Below, piece after piece: positions 42,705-52,800 of a stretch of 64,000 nt of DNA. Source of the DNA: Mangrovibacterium lignilyticum. GTDB taxonomy: Bacteria; Bacteroidota; Bacteroidia; Bacteroidales; Prolixibacteraceae. The DNA lies in NCBI RefSeq assembly GCF_010882175.1, contig NZ_WKLH01000001.1:1257464-1321463 (forward strand). Direction: 5' to 3'. Each line of letters begins with the position of its first letter. Positions within the stretch are counted from its first letter, which is position 1. The notes under the pieces were generated by a model. The model had not been told where the DNA came from. It searched no databases and saw only the letters and a list, made by a program, of their open reading frames with translations. A program made the position numbers and the translations under genes.

Positions 42705-43994
42705 TTATTTCTTTCCAATCCGTACAAACAGGGAGTAATAAAAAGGATCGGCATTGGTCATTGACTTAACCTCAAAACCTGTATTATGCAAAACATTTAG
42801 AAACTCGTCCCATATTTCAGATTGCACAAAAGCATCTGATGCTTCGTTCCAAAGTGCATTGGCATACAAAATCTTGTCACCGAAAAAGGCGGCAATTCTT
42901 TGTCCAACTCCGGCATCTCCTTGTTTTTGTTTAAGCTCATCTTTCAAACTTTCAATGCCTGCATAATATTGGCAGATCAAAATCGACCCGGAATCGTTCA
43001 ACTCTCCGGCTAGCTTTTTAAATAGTTGTTCTTTCTGCTTGTTGCTAAAATAAAAGAGCACATAATTTAGCAAGACCAGATCAACCCGCGTCCCAAGCTC
43101 AACATCAAAAACATTTTGGTTCGCAACCTCAATTGTTGCGCTATCGGCAAAGCGCTCCCTGGTTTCTTCACACACCTTGTGCTGCAATTCAATGCCCAAA
43201 ATATGTGCTTCGGGCAGTTGTTGATTGACAGCATCCATGTAATTCCCATAACCGCAGCCGATATCCAATACTTCACGAACCGGATGATCTGAATTGATTT
43301 CTGATATACAATCCTGAAAACGTGTTTTGGTGAAATTCTGAAAAGCATTTCGTCCGGACTCGGTATAATAGCTGTCGTCTAGCGGTGACGAGATTTTATG
43401 TGGAAGCTGCAAGCAGAGCAGATGTTTTAAAGTCTCAGCCAATCTGATTTCATAATCCAGTTGCTGGTTCGCAATCATTTTCCACCAGCTTTTCCCGGTA
43501 GGGATATTCACTGATGAACCGGGATTTCGATACAGCCGAATCAACTGATTGACAAGCTGAACGTTTTTCAATTTCGAATGGAGAAATGAGGGGAGTTGAC
43601 CAAACGCTGACTCAGCCGTTTCAATCCAATCAGACAGCTGCTGGAAATCGGCTGACGAAAGCCTCGAGTAAGGCTCCCGAAATACGAAACTATCGCCCTG
43701 CAATTCAATCAATTCATATTCGTAAAGCATGGCCAGAAAAGAACGCATCAGACGATGCTCCTGCTTCTGTGTCAATCCCTGCTGAAGGGATTCAACTAAC
43801 TTATTTCGGTCAATTAGGCTGAGTGAAAGGATATCCAGAAAGTCGCAAAAAGCTTGAAAATAAGTCAGCTTGAAGTGCATCTTCCCTGCTGGAACACTTT
43901 TCACAATTGCGATTAAAGCTTTCTCCTTTAGTCCAAGTGTACGGGGCTCGCAAAAAGCCGGTGCTTTTGAATCTAGTCTGTCAAAACGGATCAT
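42705..43994 (-). CDS. SAM-dependent methyltransferase with a long N-terminal helical domain
   Basis: A 429-residue protein. The C-terminal half (from about 225) is a Rossmann methyltransferase with motif I VLDIGCGYGNYM at about 240-251, acidic loop GIELQ and LLNYVLFYF. The N-terminal half is helical and has a winged-helix look (LYEYELIELQGDSFVFREP), as seen in O-methyltransferase or regulator-fused methyltransferases. The substrate is unknown. It lies between a barrel gene and queF; nothing ties it to queuosine chemistry. Confidence 0.78.
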   Translation of the reverse strand: MIRFDRLDSKAPAFCEPRTLGLKEKALIAIVKSVPAGKMHFKLTYFQAFCDFLDILSLSLIDRNKLVESLQQGLTQKQEHRLMRSFLAMLYEYELIELQGDSFVFREPYSRLSSADFQQLSDWIETAESAFGQLPSFLHSKLKNVQLVNQLIRLYRNPGSSVNIPTGKSWWKMIANQQLDYEIRLAETLKHLLCLQLPHKISSPLDDSYYTESGRNAFQNFTKTRFQDCISEINSDHPVREVLDIGCGYGNYMDAVNQQLPEAHILGIELQHKVCEETRERFADSATIEVANQNVFDVELGTRVDLVLLNYVLFYFSNKQKEQLFKKLAGELNDSGSILICQYYAGIESLKDELKQKQGDAGVGQRIAAFFGDKILYANALWNEASDAFVQSEIWDEFLNVLHNTGFEVKSMTNADPFYYSLFVRIGKK

Positions 43995-44076
43995 TTGTTT
44001 GCTGTATTGGTCAAACAGGCAAACAATCGAAAGCCATTTTGTTTCAGAATTCTTGAAAACTTGTCAGGCCGAACGA

Positions 44077-44547
44077 TCAACGATTCGTGATCGTCTCCGG
44101 ATTTAAATCATGATTTTGCATGCGATACCAAGCCAACTCTTCAAACTTAGTACCCGGTTTTCCATAGTTTGAATATGGATCGATGCTGATTCCTCCGCGT
44201 GGCAAGAATTTCCCCCAAACCTCAATGTATTTCGGGTCCATTAATTTAATCAGGTCTTTCATGATAATGTTGATACAATCTTCATGAAAATCGCCGTGGT
44301 TACGGAAACTGAAGAGGTACAATTTCAGCGATTTGCTTTCCACCATTTTTTCGCCGGGAATGTAACTGATATAGATTGTCGCAAAATCAGGCTGCCCGGT
44401 GATCGGACACAAACTGGTAAACTCCGGAGCATTGAATTTCACCCAATAATCATTTTGCGGGTGTTTATTATCGAATGTTTCCAGCACTTCCGGACTGTAA
44501 TTAAATCCGTAATTGGTTTCGCTTCCTAAATGTTTCAAATTGTCCAT
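44077..44547 (-). CDS. queF: NADPH-dependent 7-cyano-7-deazaguanine reductase
   Basis: A 156-residue unimodular QueF that reduces preQ0 to preQ1. The nucleophilic Cys47 is in [11 protein letters not shown] (with Asp54), and the family motif [22 protein letters not shown] carries the substrate and NADPH contacts (Glu70, Glu89). I chose ATG 44547; an in-frame TTG at 44598 would add an unconserved N-terminal stretch. It is the last gene of a yhhQ-queC-queF group. Confidence 0.95.
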   Translation of the reverse strand: MDNLKHLGSETNYGFNYSPEVLETFDNKHPQNDYWVKFNAPEFTSLCPITGQPDFATIYISYIPGEKMVESKSLKLYLFSFRNHGDFHEDCINIIMKDLIKLMDPKYIEVWGKFLPRGGISIDPYSNYGKPGTKFEELAWYRMQNHDLNPETITNR

Positions 44548-44643
44548 ATCGCTATAAGTTTCAGGTTCCGTTCCCGGTAACGACCAGGTAAATTTCAAAT
44601 TGCCGGGTTATAAATCGAAGAGGTAATCTTCACACTAGCCGAA

Positions 44644-45303
44644 TCAGCCTCTTTTCCTCAAATAGCTTTCCAAGCCGTTTTTGCGCAATTTACAAGACGG
44701 ACAATTCCCACATCCATCTCCAATAATCCCATTGTAGCAGGTCAGGGTCTGAGTGCGAACGAGATCAAAAACGTCCAACTGATCTGCCAATTGCCAAATC
44801 TCTTCCTTGTTCCGCCACATTAAAGGGGTATGAATTTCATACGGAAAATCCATCGACAGATTCAAAGTCTGGTTCAGCGACCGGATAAATTCGTCCCGAC
44901 AATCGGGGTAACCACTGTAATCAGCTTGCCCCACACCCGTTACGAGATGATGAATATCTTTCGACTTGGCATAAACCGCAGCATAAGTCAAGAACAACAT
45001 ATTCCGCCCCTCAACCAATGTATTTGGTGGACGATGATCGGGTTTATCAATCTCAACATCCACTTCCGGGTTGGTAAGTGCATTACTTGTAATCTGGCTC
45101 AGCAAATCAAGCTTCAAAACACGTAGGGGAACCCCCGCATCAGCAGCAATTTTCTGTGCCACCTCCAATTCCAATCGATGTTTTTGACCGTAATCGAACG
45201 AAACGGCTTCAACCTCTTCAAACTTTTTCAAGGCCCAGAACAGACAGGTTGTTGAGTCCTGTCCACCGGAAAATACCACTAATGCTTTGTTGTTTTTACT
45301 CAT
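44644..45303 (-). CDS. queC: 7-cyano-7-deazaguanine (preQ0) synthase
   Basis: A 219-residue ATP-dependent amidotransferase-like enzyme that turns 7-carboxy-7-deazaguanine into preQ0. The PP-loop SGGQDSTTC is at residues 12-20 and the zinc-binding cysteines are in [10 protein letters not shown] near the C-terminus. ATG 45303 puts the PP-loop at its usual position; an in-frame ATG at 45354 would add 17 residues. It lies between yhhQ and queF. queD and queE are not in the window. Confidence 0.95.
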   Translation of the reverse strand: MSKNNKALVVFSGGQDSTTCLFWALKKFEEVEAVSFDYGQKHRLELEVAQKIAADAGVPLRVLKLDLLSQITSNALTNPEVDVEIDKPDHRPPNTLVEGRNMLFLTYAAVYAKSKDIHHLVTGVGQADYSGYPDCRDEFIRSLNQTLNLSMDFPYEIHTPLMWRNKEEIWQLADQLDVFDLVRTQTLTCYNGIIGDGCGNCPSCKLRKNGLESYLRKRG

Positions 45304-45389
45304 TTCAAAAAAAGATTTTAGACACCGGAAAGACACCTTCAATCGTTCCGTCATCTGGTGTCTGGCTTCTAATATTTTGTTCCCTATTT

Positions 45390-46070
45390 CTAAATCTGTT
45401 TCAGGCTGAAAGGATTATAAGAAATATCCTCATCAAAGGTATCGACTCCTTCAATCTCTTTCACCTTTTTTACAACTAAAATTGTGAATGGCAATATGAT
45501 GATTTCATAAGCCGTTTTCAGCAATGCCTGCGTCACAATCATCGTCAGGATGACCGGCATCGGGAAAACTCCGATGAAGGCTATGGTTATGAAGATCATT
45601 GAGTCGGCACCCTCGCCTGCCAGCGTTGATACGATTGCCCGCAGTGAAAATCCTTTTCCCCGGGTCATCAGCTTAAACTTGCTCATCACATAGGCATTCA
45701 GAAACGAACCGGCCATGTAAGCCATCAAGCTGGCAAAAACCAAACGGATTGAACTGCCAAGGATCGATTGAAAAGCAGCCTGATTCTCGTAGAACGGAGC
45801 GGCTGGAACTGCAATTGCTATCGCGAAAAAGAATGCCGCCAGTAGATTGACTGCAAATCCGGCCCAAATAATCAGACGAGCTTTAGCATAGCCCCACACT
45901 TCCGCAATCACATCGTTGATGATGTAGGCAATCGGGAAAATTAAAACACCTGCCGGAGCCGACCAAGGACCGATCATAATGATTTTGGACGCTAAAATGT
46001 TTGCGATTAACAGACTGGCTGCGAATAATACGCCTGTCAACAGGAATAAAACTGATACTTTATTTTTCAT
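45390..46070 (-). CDS. yhhQ: Queuosine precursor transporter (YhhQ family)
   Basis: A 226-residue membrane protein with six transmembrane segments. The family signatures [15 protein letters not shown] and [20 protein letters not shown] are present. YhhQ imports preQ0/preQ1-type queuosine precursors. Placed at the head of queC and queF, it lets the cell combine salvage with synthesis. A good promoter (46121-46150) reads into it, with a 51-base leader. The leader contains a hairpin-like ACGTG/CACGT inverted repeat; I see no preQ1 riboswitch. Confidence 0.92.
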   Translation of the reverse strand: MKNKVSVLFLLTGVLFAASLLIANILASKIIMIGPWSAPAGVLIFPIAYIINDVIAEVWGYAKARLIIWAGFAVNLLAAFFFAIAIAVPAAPFYENQAAFQSILGSSIRLVFASLMAYMAGSFLNAYVMSKFKLMTRGKGFSLRAIVSTLAGEGADSMIFITIAFIGVFPMPVILTMIVTQALLKTAYEIIILPFTILVVKKVKEIEGVDTFDEDISYNPFSLKQI

Positions 46071-46120
46071 GACTCTTGTTTTTTACGTGGTTATCAAGAA
46101 CACGTGATTCATAACGGCGG

Positions 46121-46150
46121 CAAAGATAATGATTTAAAGAGAACTTCAAA
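46121..46150 (-). promoter_or_regulatory. Promoter of the yhhQ-queC-queF group
   Basis: On the minus strand TTTG (46147-46150) and TATCTTTG (46121-46128) are separated by 18 bases, an excellent fit to the Bacteroidota -33/-7 consensus. It is the best promoter match I found in the window. The rest of the 304-base divergent spacer (46071-46374) has no gene. Confidence 0.7.
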
Positions 46151-46374
46151 CTGCTGTAATCGATTGACCGTTCGCAGGTTGACAATCTTCATCCGGAACT
46201 AAATTGAAACCGGAACTAAATTCAGTATCGCAGTTAGTTGCTAATCACTTAGACAACCCTGTGCTAATGCATTATCTGACAAAAATTGTTATTTTTGCAT
46301 GAAGAACAGAAAGAGCAAGATCTCTCACCGGTCGACTATTCTTTTTCATGTGCTAAGAAATTTATCCCTCTTTT

Positions 46375-47634
46375 ATGAAGTTTCACGAGTTTGATTTACA
46401 CGACGATATTTTAGATGCCTTGTATGATATGGGTTTTGACGAGGCCACCCAAGTTCAGGAACACACCATTCCTTTGATTCTTGAAGGTCACGACATGATT
46501 GGCTGTGCCCAAACCGGTACTGGTAAAACAGCTGCCTTTATGCTGCCAATCATTGAAAAAGTATCGCAACTGGATCCCGGCAAAACCCGGGCGCTGATTA
46601 TCGTTCCTACGCGTGAATTGGCTATCCAAATCGAACAGCAAGTACAAGGTTTTTCGTATTATGCCGGAACAACTTCATGTGCCATTTATGGCGGTGGCGA
46701 TGGAAAAGAGTGGGAAGTGCAACGAAAAGCTCTGGATAAAGGAGTTGACATTATTGTTGCCACTCCCGGAAAATTGATCTCATTTATTGACAACGATATT
46801 GCCCAGCTAAAAGACGTTGAATATGTGGTTTTGGATGAGGCTGACCGGATGCTTGACATTGGGTTTCACGATGATATCATCCGTATTTTCAGCCACCTGC
46901 CTGTCAAACGCCAAACACTGATGTTCAGTGCGACCATGCCTCCAAAGATCCGTCAGCTTGCTGCAAAAGTGCTGAAAGATCCGAAGGAATTTGCGGTTGC
47001 CATCAGCAAACCGGCCGAGGGCGTTTTACAGGCGGCCTACGTTTGTCACGAAGATCAGAAATTACCACTCATTCAAAGCCTGATTGCGGGAAAAGACGAT
47101 TGCCAAAGCATTATCGTGTTCTCGTCAACCAAGCGGAAAGTGAACCTGATTGTTCGTGCCTTGCAAAAGAAAGGGCTGGATGCACAGGGAATCTCGTCTG
47201 ATTTGGAACAAAAAGAACGGGAAGAAGTATTGATGAAGTTCCGCGCACGCCAAACCCGCATCATTGTAGCAACCGATGTACTTAGCCGTGGGATCGATAT
47301 TAAAGATATCAATCTGGTTGTTAATTTCGATGTTCCGGGTGACGCTGAAGACTACGTGCATCGAATCGGTCGTACTGCCCGTGCCAACACTACCGGAATC
47401 GCACTGACCTTTGTGAATGAAGACGACATGTACAAATTTCAGCAAATTGAAGCGCTGATTGAAAGTGAAGTTTTCAAAGCCCCGCTTCCTCCCGAACTCG
47501 GTGAAGGACCTGAGTGGAAAGTCATTCAAAAACGAAAGGGTGGAAAAAAAGGGAACTTCAAGAAAAAAGGCAACTATGGCGGAGGCAACAAACGCCCTCA
47601 AAAGAACTCCGGCCCCGGTGGAAACCGGTCGTAA
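46375..47634 (+). CDS. DEAD-box RNA helicase
   Basis: A 419-residue helicase with the Q motif ATQVQEHTIP, motif I AQTGTGKT, motif II DEAD ([10 protein letters not shown]), SAT, and the motifs RGIDI and HRIGRTAR. The C-terminal tail is Gly/Lys/Asn-rich (GKKGNFKKKGNYGGGNK), an RNA-binding extension. It is distinct from the helicase at 15169, as their tails and core sequences differ. Motif VI has Ala in place of Gly (GRTAR), which is common in a subset of the family. A TATTTTTG box at 46290-46297 is a possible -7 element. Confidence 0.94.
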   Translation: MKFHEFDLHDDILDALYDMGFDEATQVQEHTIPLILEGHDMIGCAQTGTGKTAAFMLPIIEKVSQLDPGKTRALIIVPTRELAIQIEQQVQGFSYYAGTTSCAIYGGGDGKEWEVQRKALDKGVDIIVATPGKLISFIDNDIAQLKDVEYVVLDEADRMLDIGFHDDIIRIFSHLPVKRQTLMFSATMPPKIRQLAAKVLKDPKEFAVAISKPAEGVLQAAYVCHEDQKLPLIQSLIAGKDDCQSIIVFSSTKRKVNLIVRALQKKGLDAQGISSDLEQKEREEVLMKFRARQTRIIVATDVLSRGIDIKDINLVVNFDVPGDAEDYVHRIGRTARANTTGIALTFVNEDDMYKFQQIEALIESEVFKAPLPPELGEGPEWKVIQKRKGGKKGNFKKKGNYGGGNKRPQKNSGPGGNRS

Positions 47635-47718
47635 CCGCTCATTTCAATATCTTTCAGTATAAACTTCAAAACAGGGCAATTGAGTACACTTAACTCTTTG
47701 CCCTTTGTAAAGGGTCGA

Positions 47719-49371
47719 TTACACCAGCTTGACACCTCGTTCTTCGAGTAGCTGAACCCCAAGGCCTTTCAATTTATATTTTTGAATCTTCCCGCTGGCT
47801 GTCATCGGGAATTGCTCGACAAAGAAAACATACTTAGGAATTTTAAACCGGGCAATTTGTCCACGGCAATATTCCTGAACTTCCTCTTCCGAAAGCGATT
47901 GGCCTTTCTTCAATTTAATGAAAGCTCCAACTTGTTCTCCGTATCTAGGACTGGGAATTCCGGCAACCTCCACGGCCTCAACCGCCGGAAGTTTGAATAA
48001 GTAGTTTTCGATCTCCCGCGGATAAATATTTTCGCCACCACGAACAATCATATCTTTTATACGACCAGTGATCCGGTAGAAACCATCGTCGCCTCTCACT
48101 CCCAAATCTCCGGAATGCAACCAACCATCCCTGTCGATTGCCTTGTTTGTAGCCTCTTCGTTTTTGTAATAGCCTTTCATGACATTGTAACCACGACAAC
48201 AAACTTCACCCTGAACATTATCGGGACATTCTTCCCCGGTCTCCGGATCGAAAATGGCAACCTCAACATTCGGGTATTCAAAACCAACTGTTGTTGCCCG
48301 AGCTTCGGGTGAGTTATGTGTGCGGGTCGCTGTCATACCGGGCGATGATTCCGTCAAACCATACACGCTGATGATGTCTTTCATATTCATTTTATCCATC
48401 ACCTGCTTCATGGTTTCAATCGGGCAAAGTGCCCCGGCCATGATACCGGTCCTTAAGCTGCTCAGATCGAACATATCAAACATCGGGTGATGCAATTCGG
48501 CGATAAACATTGTTGGAACGCCATACAACGCCGTGCATTTCTCTTTCTCGACAGATGCCAGTACCATTAAGGGATCAAAGTCTTCAACGATGACCATGGT
48601 TGCTCCGTGCGTGACGATGGCACACAGAGCCAACACACATCCAAAACAGTGGAAAAATGGTACGCAGACCAATAAACGATCGGCCGAGGTATACCGTAAA
48701 CATTCGCCGGTTGCCTTTCCGTTATTCAGAATATTGTGGTGCGACAACATCACTCCTTTTGGAAAGCCTGTCGTTCCTGAAGTATATTGCATATTGACGA
48801 CATCGTGAGGAGAAACAGTATTCTTTAGTTCTTCCAGTTCCAGATCATCCAAATGGCTTCCCAAAAGCATGAGTTCGGCGGTATTGAACATTCCCCGATG
48901 TTTCTCCTGACCGATGAATACCACATTTTTCAATTTTGGAAACTTGACGGCCTTCAATTCACCGCGGGGATGATTTTTCAAGTTCGGAACCAGCTCGAAT
49001 ATCATGTTCACATAATCGCTGTCGCGGTAACTGTCAATCATGCACAAGGTATGAATATCAGCATCACGCAACAGGTACTCCAGCTCGGTCAACTTATAGT
49101 TGGTATTGATGGTGACCAATACCGCTCCGATCTTTGCAGTTGCGAACATAAAGGTCAACCAATCGGGCACATTATTTCCCCATATTCCTACTTTATCATC
49201 TCTACCCACACCAATATACATGAGCCCTTTGGCCATTTGATTGACCCGGTCGTTAAACTCGCTGTAGGTAAACCTTAAATTTCGGTCAGGATAGACGATA
49301 AATTCCTTTTCGGGTGTTTCGAACGCATATTTCTCCAGGATGCCACCCAAGGTATAGTCGATTAACTGCAT
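47719..49371 (-). CDS. AMP-forming acyl-CoA synthetase
   Basis: A 550-residue member of the ANL superfamily that activates a carboxylic (probably fatty) acid to acyl-CoA through an acyl-adenylate. P-loop [11 protein letters not shown], the YGLTESSPG substrate/adenine loop, [16 protein letters not shown] hinge, and the C-terminal catalytic Lys in [11 protein letters not shown] are visible. The best description is medium/long-chain fatty-acyl-CoA ligase; chain length cannot be told. It follows an XRE-cupin regulator by 27 bases, which may control it. Confidence 0.92.
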   Translation of the reverse strand: MQLIDYTLGGILEKYAFETPEKEFIVYPDRNLRFTYSEFNDRVNQMAKGLMYIGVGRDDKVGIWGNNVPDWLTFMFATAKIGAVLVTINTNYKLTELEYLLRDADIHTLCMIDSYRDSDYVNMIFELVPNLKNHPRGELKAVKFPKLKNVVFIGQEKHRGMFNTAELMLLGSHLDDLELEELKNTVSPHDVVNMQYTSGTTGFPKGVMLSHHNILNNGKATGECLRYTSADRLLVCVPFFHCFGCVLALCAIVTHGATMVIVEDFDPLMVLASVEKEKCTALYGVPTMFIAELHHPMFDMFDLSSLRTGIMAGALCPIETMKQVMDKMNMKDIISVYGLTESSPGMTATRTHNSPEARATTVGFEYPNVEVAIFDPETGEECPDNVQGEVCCRGYNVMKGYYKNEEATNKAIDRDGWLHSGDLGVRGDDGFYRITGRIKDMIVRGGENIYPREIENYLFKLPAVEAVEVAGIPSPRYGEQVGAFIKLKKGQSLSEEEVQEYCRGQIARFKIPKYVFFVEQFPMTASGKIQKYKLKGLGVQLLEERGVKLV

Positions 49372-49398
49372 GCTCTTTTAGTTGAAGGTTTAGTAGAT

Positions 49399-49974
49399 TC
49401 AGAACGGCGTATATAAAACAACCAAAACACGTGCTTTGTGAGTATTGGCAGCATGTACGTTATGCATGACAATTGAGTCAAGATAGATACTGTCGCCCGT
49501 ATTCAACCGGTAGAGGTCCTTCCCGTAATTAATTTCAACCTGCCCATCCAAAACATAGATGAACTCTTCGCCCTCGTGCGTTGACAATTTATAGTCGGAT
49601 TGCTCCGAAGGCTCTATTTCAACAATAAAGGGTTCCATATTCCGGCCTACCTTATCGGCTGCCAGTGAAAAGAAATTGAGGTGCTCCCGCGAGCCGTTTT
49701 CCACTGATGTAAAACGAACTCCTGTTGAGTGATCTCCGGCACGTACGACGACTGGCCCCAAATGATCATTATCGTCTAAAAATGTCCCTAGCCGCACTCC
49801 CAGTGCCCTGGCAATTTTAATCAGGGGAGACAGAGAGGGGATAATACCCTCTGCCTCAATTCTTTGAAGTTGGCTAAGTTGCAGTCCGCTACGGTCGGCC
49901 AAATCTTCTATGCTCAACTTTTGATTGGTACGTATCTGTTTAATTTTTACGCCAAGGTTGTTTTCTTCAGCCAT
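49399..49974 (-). CDS. XRE-family regulator with C-terminal cupin
   Basis: A 191-residue transcription factor. An XRE helix-turn-helix at about residues 8-63 (LSIEDLADRSGLQLSQLQRIEAEG) is joined to a cupin domain (about 110-185) with EGEEFIYVLDG and SIYLDSIVMHNVHA, which may bind a small acid. This layout is typical of local regulators of amino-acid, fatty-acid or sugar-acid genes. It precedes the acyl-CoA synthetase on the same strand with a 27-base gap, so autoregulation of the pair is likely but unproven. Confidence 0.9.
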   Translation of the reverse strand: MAEENNLGVKIKQIRTNQKLSIEDLADRSGLQLSQLQRIEAEGIIPSLSPLIKIARALGVRLGTFLDDNDHLGPVVVRAGDHSTGVRFTSVENGSREHLNFFSLAADKVGRNMEPFIVEIEPSEQSDYKLSTHEGEEFIYVLDGQVEINYGKDLYRLNTGDSIYLDSIVMHNVHAANTHKARVLVVLYTPF

Positions 49975-50059
49975 AACTTGGTTTTCTTAAGGTGACAAGC
50001 AAAATTAATTTTATTTTGAAAGACCTCAAATCTTAGCATCTGTCTTTTAACATCAAAAA

Positions 50060-50096
50060 AAAGAGGCAAACGTTATGTTTGCCTCTTTGTATGGTA
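50060..50096 (-). terminator. Terminator after glgP
   Basis: A perfect 12-bp stem (AAAGAGGCAAAC / GTTTGCCTCTTT) with a 5-base loop and, on the minus strand, TTTTTTT after it. It is about 20 bases past the glgP stop and closes the alpha-glucan block. Confidence 0.9.
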
Positions 50097-50109
50097 TATC
50101 AGTAAAATA

Positions 50110-52647
50110 TTATAACCATCTCAAAAATTTGAAATCCTGACGATGCGGTAAATTCACGTTTTTAGGATAAAGACGCAAACCATAATTATATGATCCAGGT
50201 TCCATCAGTTGGATATTCAGATGATAGGTACTTTTGCCTGTCCCCGCTGTTTCCGGTTCAAACTCCAAGGTGTCCATTAGTTCCATCTGACCATTTTCGC
50301 CCGTAGACGTGATGATCATTTCCAAACCAATATCATCGGTTGAAAGTGATTTTAAGTCCAGTACAGCACTGGCCGTATAACTTTCACCGATTTTCAGTGC
50401 ATTGGTAATTCCATCAGAAAATTGGACATTAACAACCTCAATATCGTCCCAAGCTTCGGTCACGGTATCTTTCCAGGCAGCCAGTTCTTTTGCCAACTTA
50501 TAATCATCAGCGATCAAACTATTGTAACGTTTCGCCTGAGGATTATAAAAGCGAACCTGATAGTCACGAATCATACGGGTTGTTGTGAAATTCGGTGCAA
50601 CCTGACCGATAGTGTTTTTCACAACACTCACCCATTCTTCAGAATACCCTTTATCATTCTGATCGTAATAAGCTGGTACAATTTCATCTTCAAAGATGTT
50701 GTAGAGTGTTTCAGCATCCAACTCATCCTGCAAATCCTGAACATCGTAAGTCCGCTCCATTGGCAACATCCAGCCGGCACCTTCCTTGTAACCTTCAACC
50801 CACCATCCATCAAGCACCGAGAAGTGAATTGTCCCGTTCATAACACCTTTCTCACCACTGGTACCTGAAGCTTCCAATGGACGGGTTGGGGTATTCAACC
50901 AAATATCGACTCCTTGCAACAATGTTTTTGCCAGGTTGATATCGTAGTTTTGAACGAAAATGATTTTCCCAAGGAAGTCGGGACGTTTCGAGATTTCAAC
51001 AATATATTTAATCAGGTCCTGTCCGGCCTTATCGGCAGGGTGTGCTTTACCGGCAAAGATAAACTGCACCGGACGATCCGGATCATTTACAATTTTTGAA
51101 AGTCGGCCTAAGTTTCTGAACAGCAGGTGTGCCCGTTTGTAAGTCGCAAAACGACGCGCAAAACCAATGGTCAGTGCATTCGGGTTTATTTCGCTGAGAA
51201 TATCAGAAATCAATTTCGGATTTTCGTGCCGCTTAACCCAGCTATCTGCAAAACGAATTTTGATGTAATCAATCATCTTGAGCTTCAAGCTCTTCTTCAG
51301 ATTCCAGATTTCTTCATCCGGCACTTTATATATCTTCTCCCATAAATCGAAGTCAAGCTGTCCTTCAACAAATGACTTTCCGAAATACTTCAGGTGTAAC
51401 TCCTTCCACTCCTTCGCTGTCCAGGTCGGGTAATGCACTCCGTTGGTCACGTAACCAATGTTGAGTTCTTCCGGAAGGAATCCTTCATACATGTGTTTCA
51501 GAATGTCTTTTGACACTTCGCCGTGCAACCAACTTACTCCGTTTATTCCCTGCGACAAATTTGCCGCCAGGTAACTCATATTGAAATGATCTTCTGCCGG
51601 ATTAGTCTTACCAAGCATGATGAAATCGTCCCAGCTAAGACCTAATTTCTCGGCATAGAAACTCATATAACCGCGGAACAAATCGTTGTGAAACGAATCA
51701 TGTCCGGCAGGAACAGGAGTGTGTGTTGTAAACAATGTCGAAGCACGAACAACTTCTTTTGCCTGGGCATAGCTCAACCCTTTGTCAGCAATAAAGTCTT
51801 TCATACGCTCCAAACCAATCATGGCTGCATGTCCTTCGTTACAGTGGTAAAGTTCCGATTCGAAGCCTAACTTGCGTAAAGCACGAATTCCTCCTAAACC
51901 AAGCAACATTTCCTGTTTCAGACGATTTTCATTATCACCACCATAGAGATGATGGGTCACAAAACGGTCTTCATCGCGGTTCTCATCAAAATCCGCATCC
52001 AACAGATATAAGCTGATACTTCCCACGTTAGTTTCCCAAAGGCGTGCCTTCAGGTTTCTTCCAGGGTATTCTACTTCAACTTGAATCCAGTTTCCATCTT
52101 TATCAAAAACCGGATGAACCGGAGCCTTGTTGAATTCCTGAGCATCGTAATTGGCCATCTGGTCACCATGAATGGAGATCACCTGCTTAAAGTAACCATA
52201 GCGATACAATAAACCAACCGCTACAAGATTCACTTTCGAATCACTGGCTTCTTTCAAATAGTCACCAGCCAAAATACCTAGTCCACCCGAGAATATCTTT
52301 AAGCTATCATGCAGACCGTACTCCATACTGAAATACGCCACATGAGGGCCTTCCAAATTCTTACGATCATCTAAATACTGCTGTAAATGCTTACTAACAG
52401 CCTGTATTTTGGCCACATAGACATCATCGTTTTCCAGCTCCAGGAATCGCTGATAGCCCACTTTATCCAGCAGATCAATTGGATTGTGTGCTGTTTCCTC
52501 CCAGATTTCCGGGTCGATAACTTCAAATAACTCGCGAGCATCAGAATTCCATGCCCACCACAAGTTTTTGCTCAACTCTTTCAGAGGAGCTAATTTCCCG
52601 GGAATGTTTGATTCTACAAACAGTTTCTTCCAATTTGGTATTTCCAC
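50110..52647 (-). CDS. glgP: Alpha-glucan phosphorylase (GT35, DUF3417-type)
   Basis: An 845-residue phosphorylase that releases glucose 1-phosphate from alpha-1,4-glucans. The N-terminal DUF3417-like segment (LKELSKNLWWAWNSDARELF) and the PLP-lysine region EASGTSGEKGVMNG are present; such short-branch phosphorylases occur with GT4-type synthases. No ATG is in frame at the start, so translation probably begins at the GTG at 52647. It is the last gene of the glucan block and has the block's terminator. Confidence 0.94.
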   Translation of the reverse strand: MEIPNWKKLFVESNIPGKLAPLKELSKNLWWAWNSDARELFEVIDPEIWEETAHNPIDLLDKVGYQRFLELENDDVYVAKIQAVSKHLQQYLDDRKNLEGPHVAYFSMEYGLHDSLKIFSGGLGILAGDYLKEASDSKVNLVAVGLLYRYGYFKQVISIHGDQMANYDAQEFNKAPVHPVFDKDGNWIQVEVEYPGRNLKARLWETNVGSISLYLLDADFDENRDEDRFVTHHLYGGDNENRLKQEMLLGLGGIRALRKLGFESELYHCNEGHAAMIGLERMKDFIADKGLSYAQAKEVVRASTLFTTHTPVPAGHDSFHNDLFRGYMSFYAEKLGLSWDDFIMLGKTNPAEDHFNMSYLAANLSQGINGVSWLHGEVSKDILKHMYEGFLPEELNIGYVTNGVHYPTWTAKEWKELHLKYFGKSFVEGQLDFDLWEKIYKVPDEEIWNLKKSLKLKMIDYIKIRFADSWVKRHENPKLISDILSEINPNALTIGFARRFATYKRAHLLFRNLGRLSKIVNDPDRPVQFIFAGKAHPADKAGQDLIKYIVEISKRPDFLGKIIFVQNYDINLAKTLLQGVDIWLNTPTRPLEASGTSGEKGVMNGTIHFSVLDGWWVEGYKEGAGWMLPMERTYDVQDLQDELDAETLYNIFEDEIVPAYYDQNDKGYSEEWVSVVKNTIGQVAPNFTTTRMIRDYQVRFYNPQAKRYNSLIADDYKLAKELAAWKDTVTEAWDDIEVVNVQFSDGITNALKIGESYTASAVLDLKSLSTDDIGLEMIITSTGENGQMELMDTLEFEPETAGTGKSTYHLNIQLMEPGSYNYGLRLYPKNVNLPHRQDFKFLRWL

Positions 52648-52800
52648 AACAAGTTCTTTTTTAAGATTTCAACGTAACATAGCATAACCAACCACTACTG
52701 TTATTCTTACAATTAGCAAAACACAGCTCTAATCAATGATTAATTATCCAAAATCTTTTTGTGAAGATTTAAACAGATTACATCAAATCAGGGTTTAACA

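Noticed and set aside
44548-44598. Extended TTG start of queF
   Set aside because: The added stretch is not in the family's usual N-terminus, and an ATG at 44547 gives the normal length.
46071-46120. preQ1 riboswitch ahead of yhhQ
   Set aside because: I find no preQ1-I or -II consensus; only a short ACGTG/CACGT inverted repeat.
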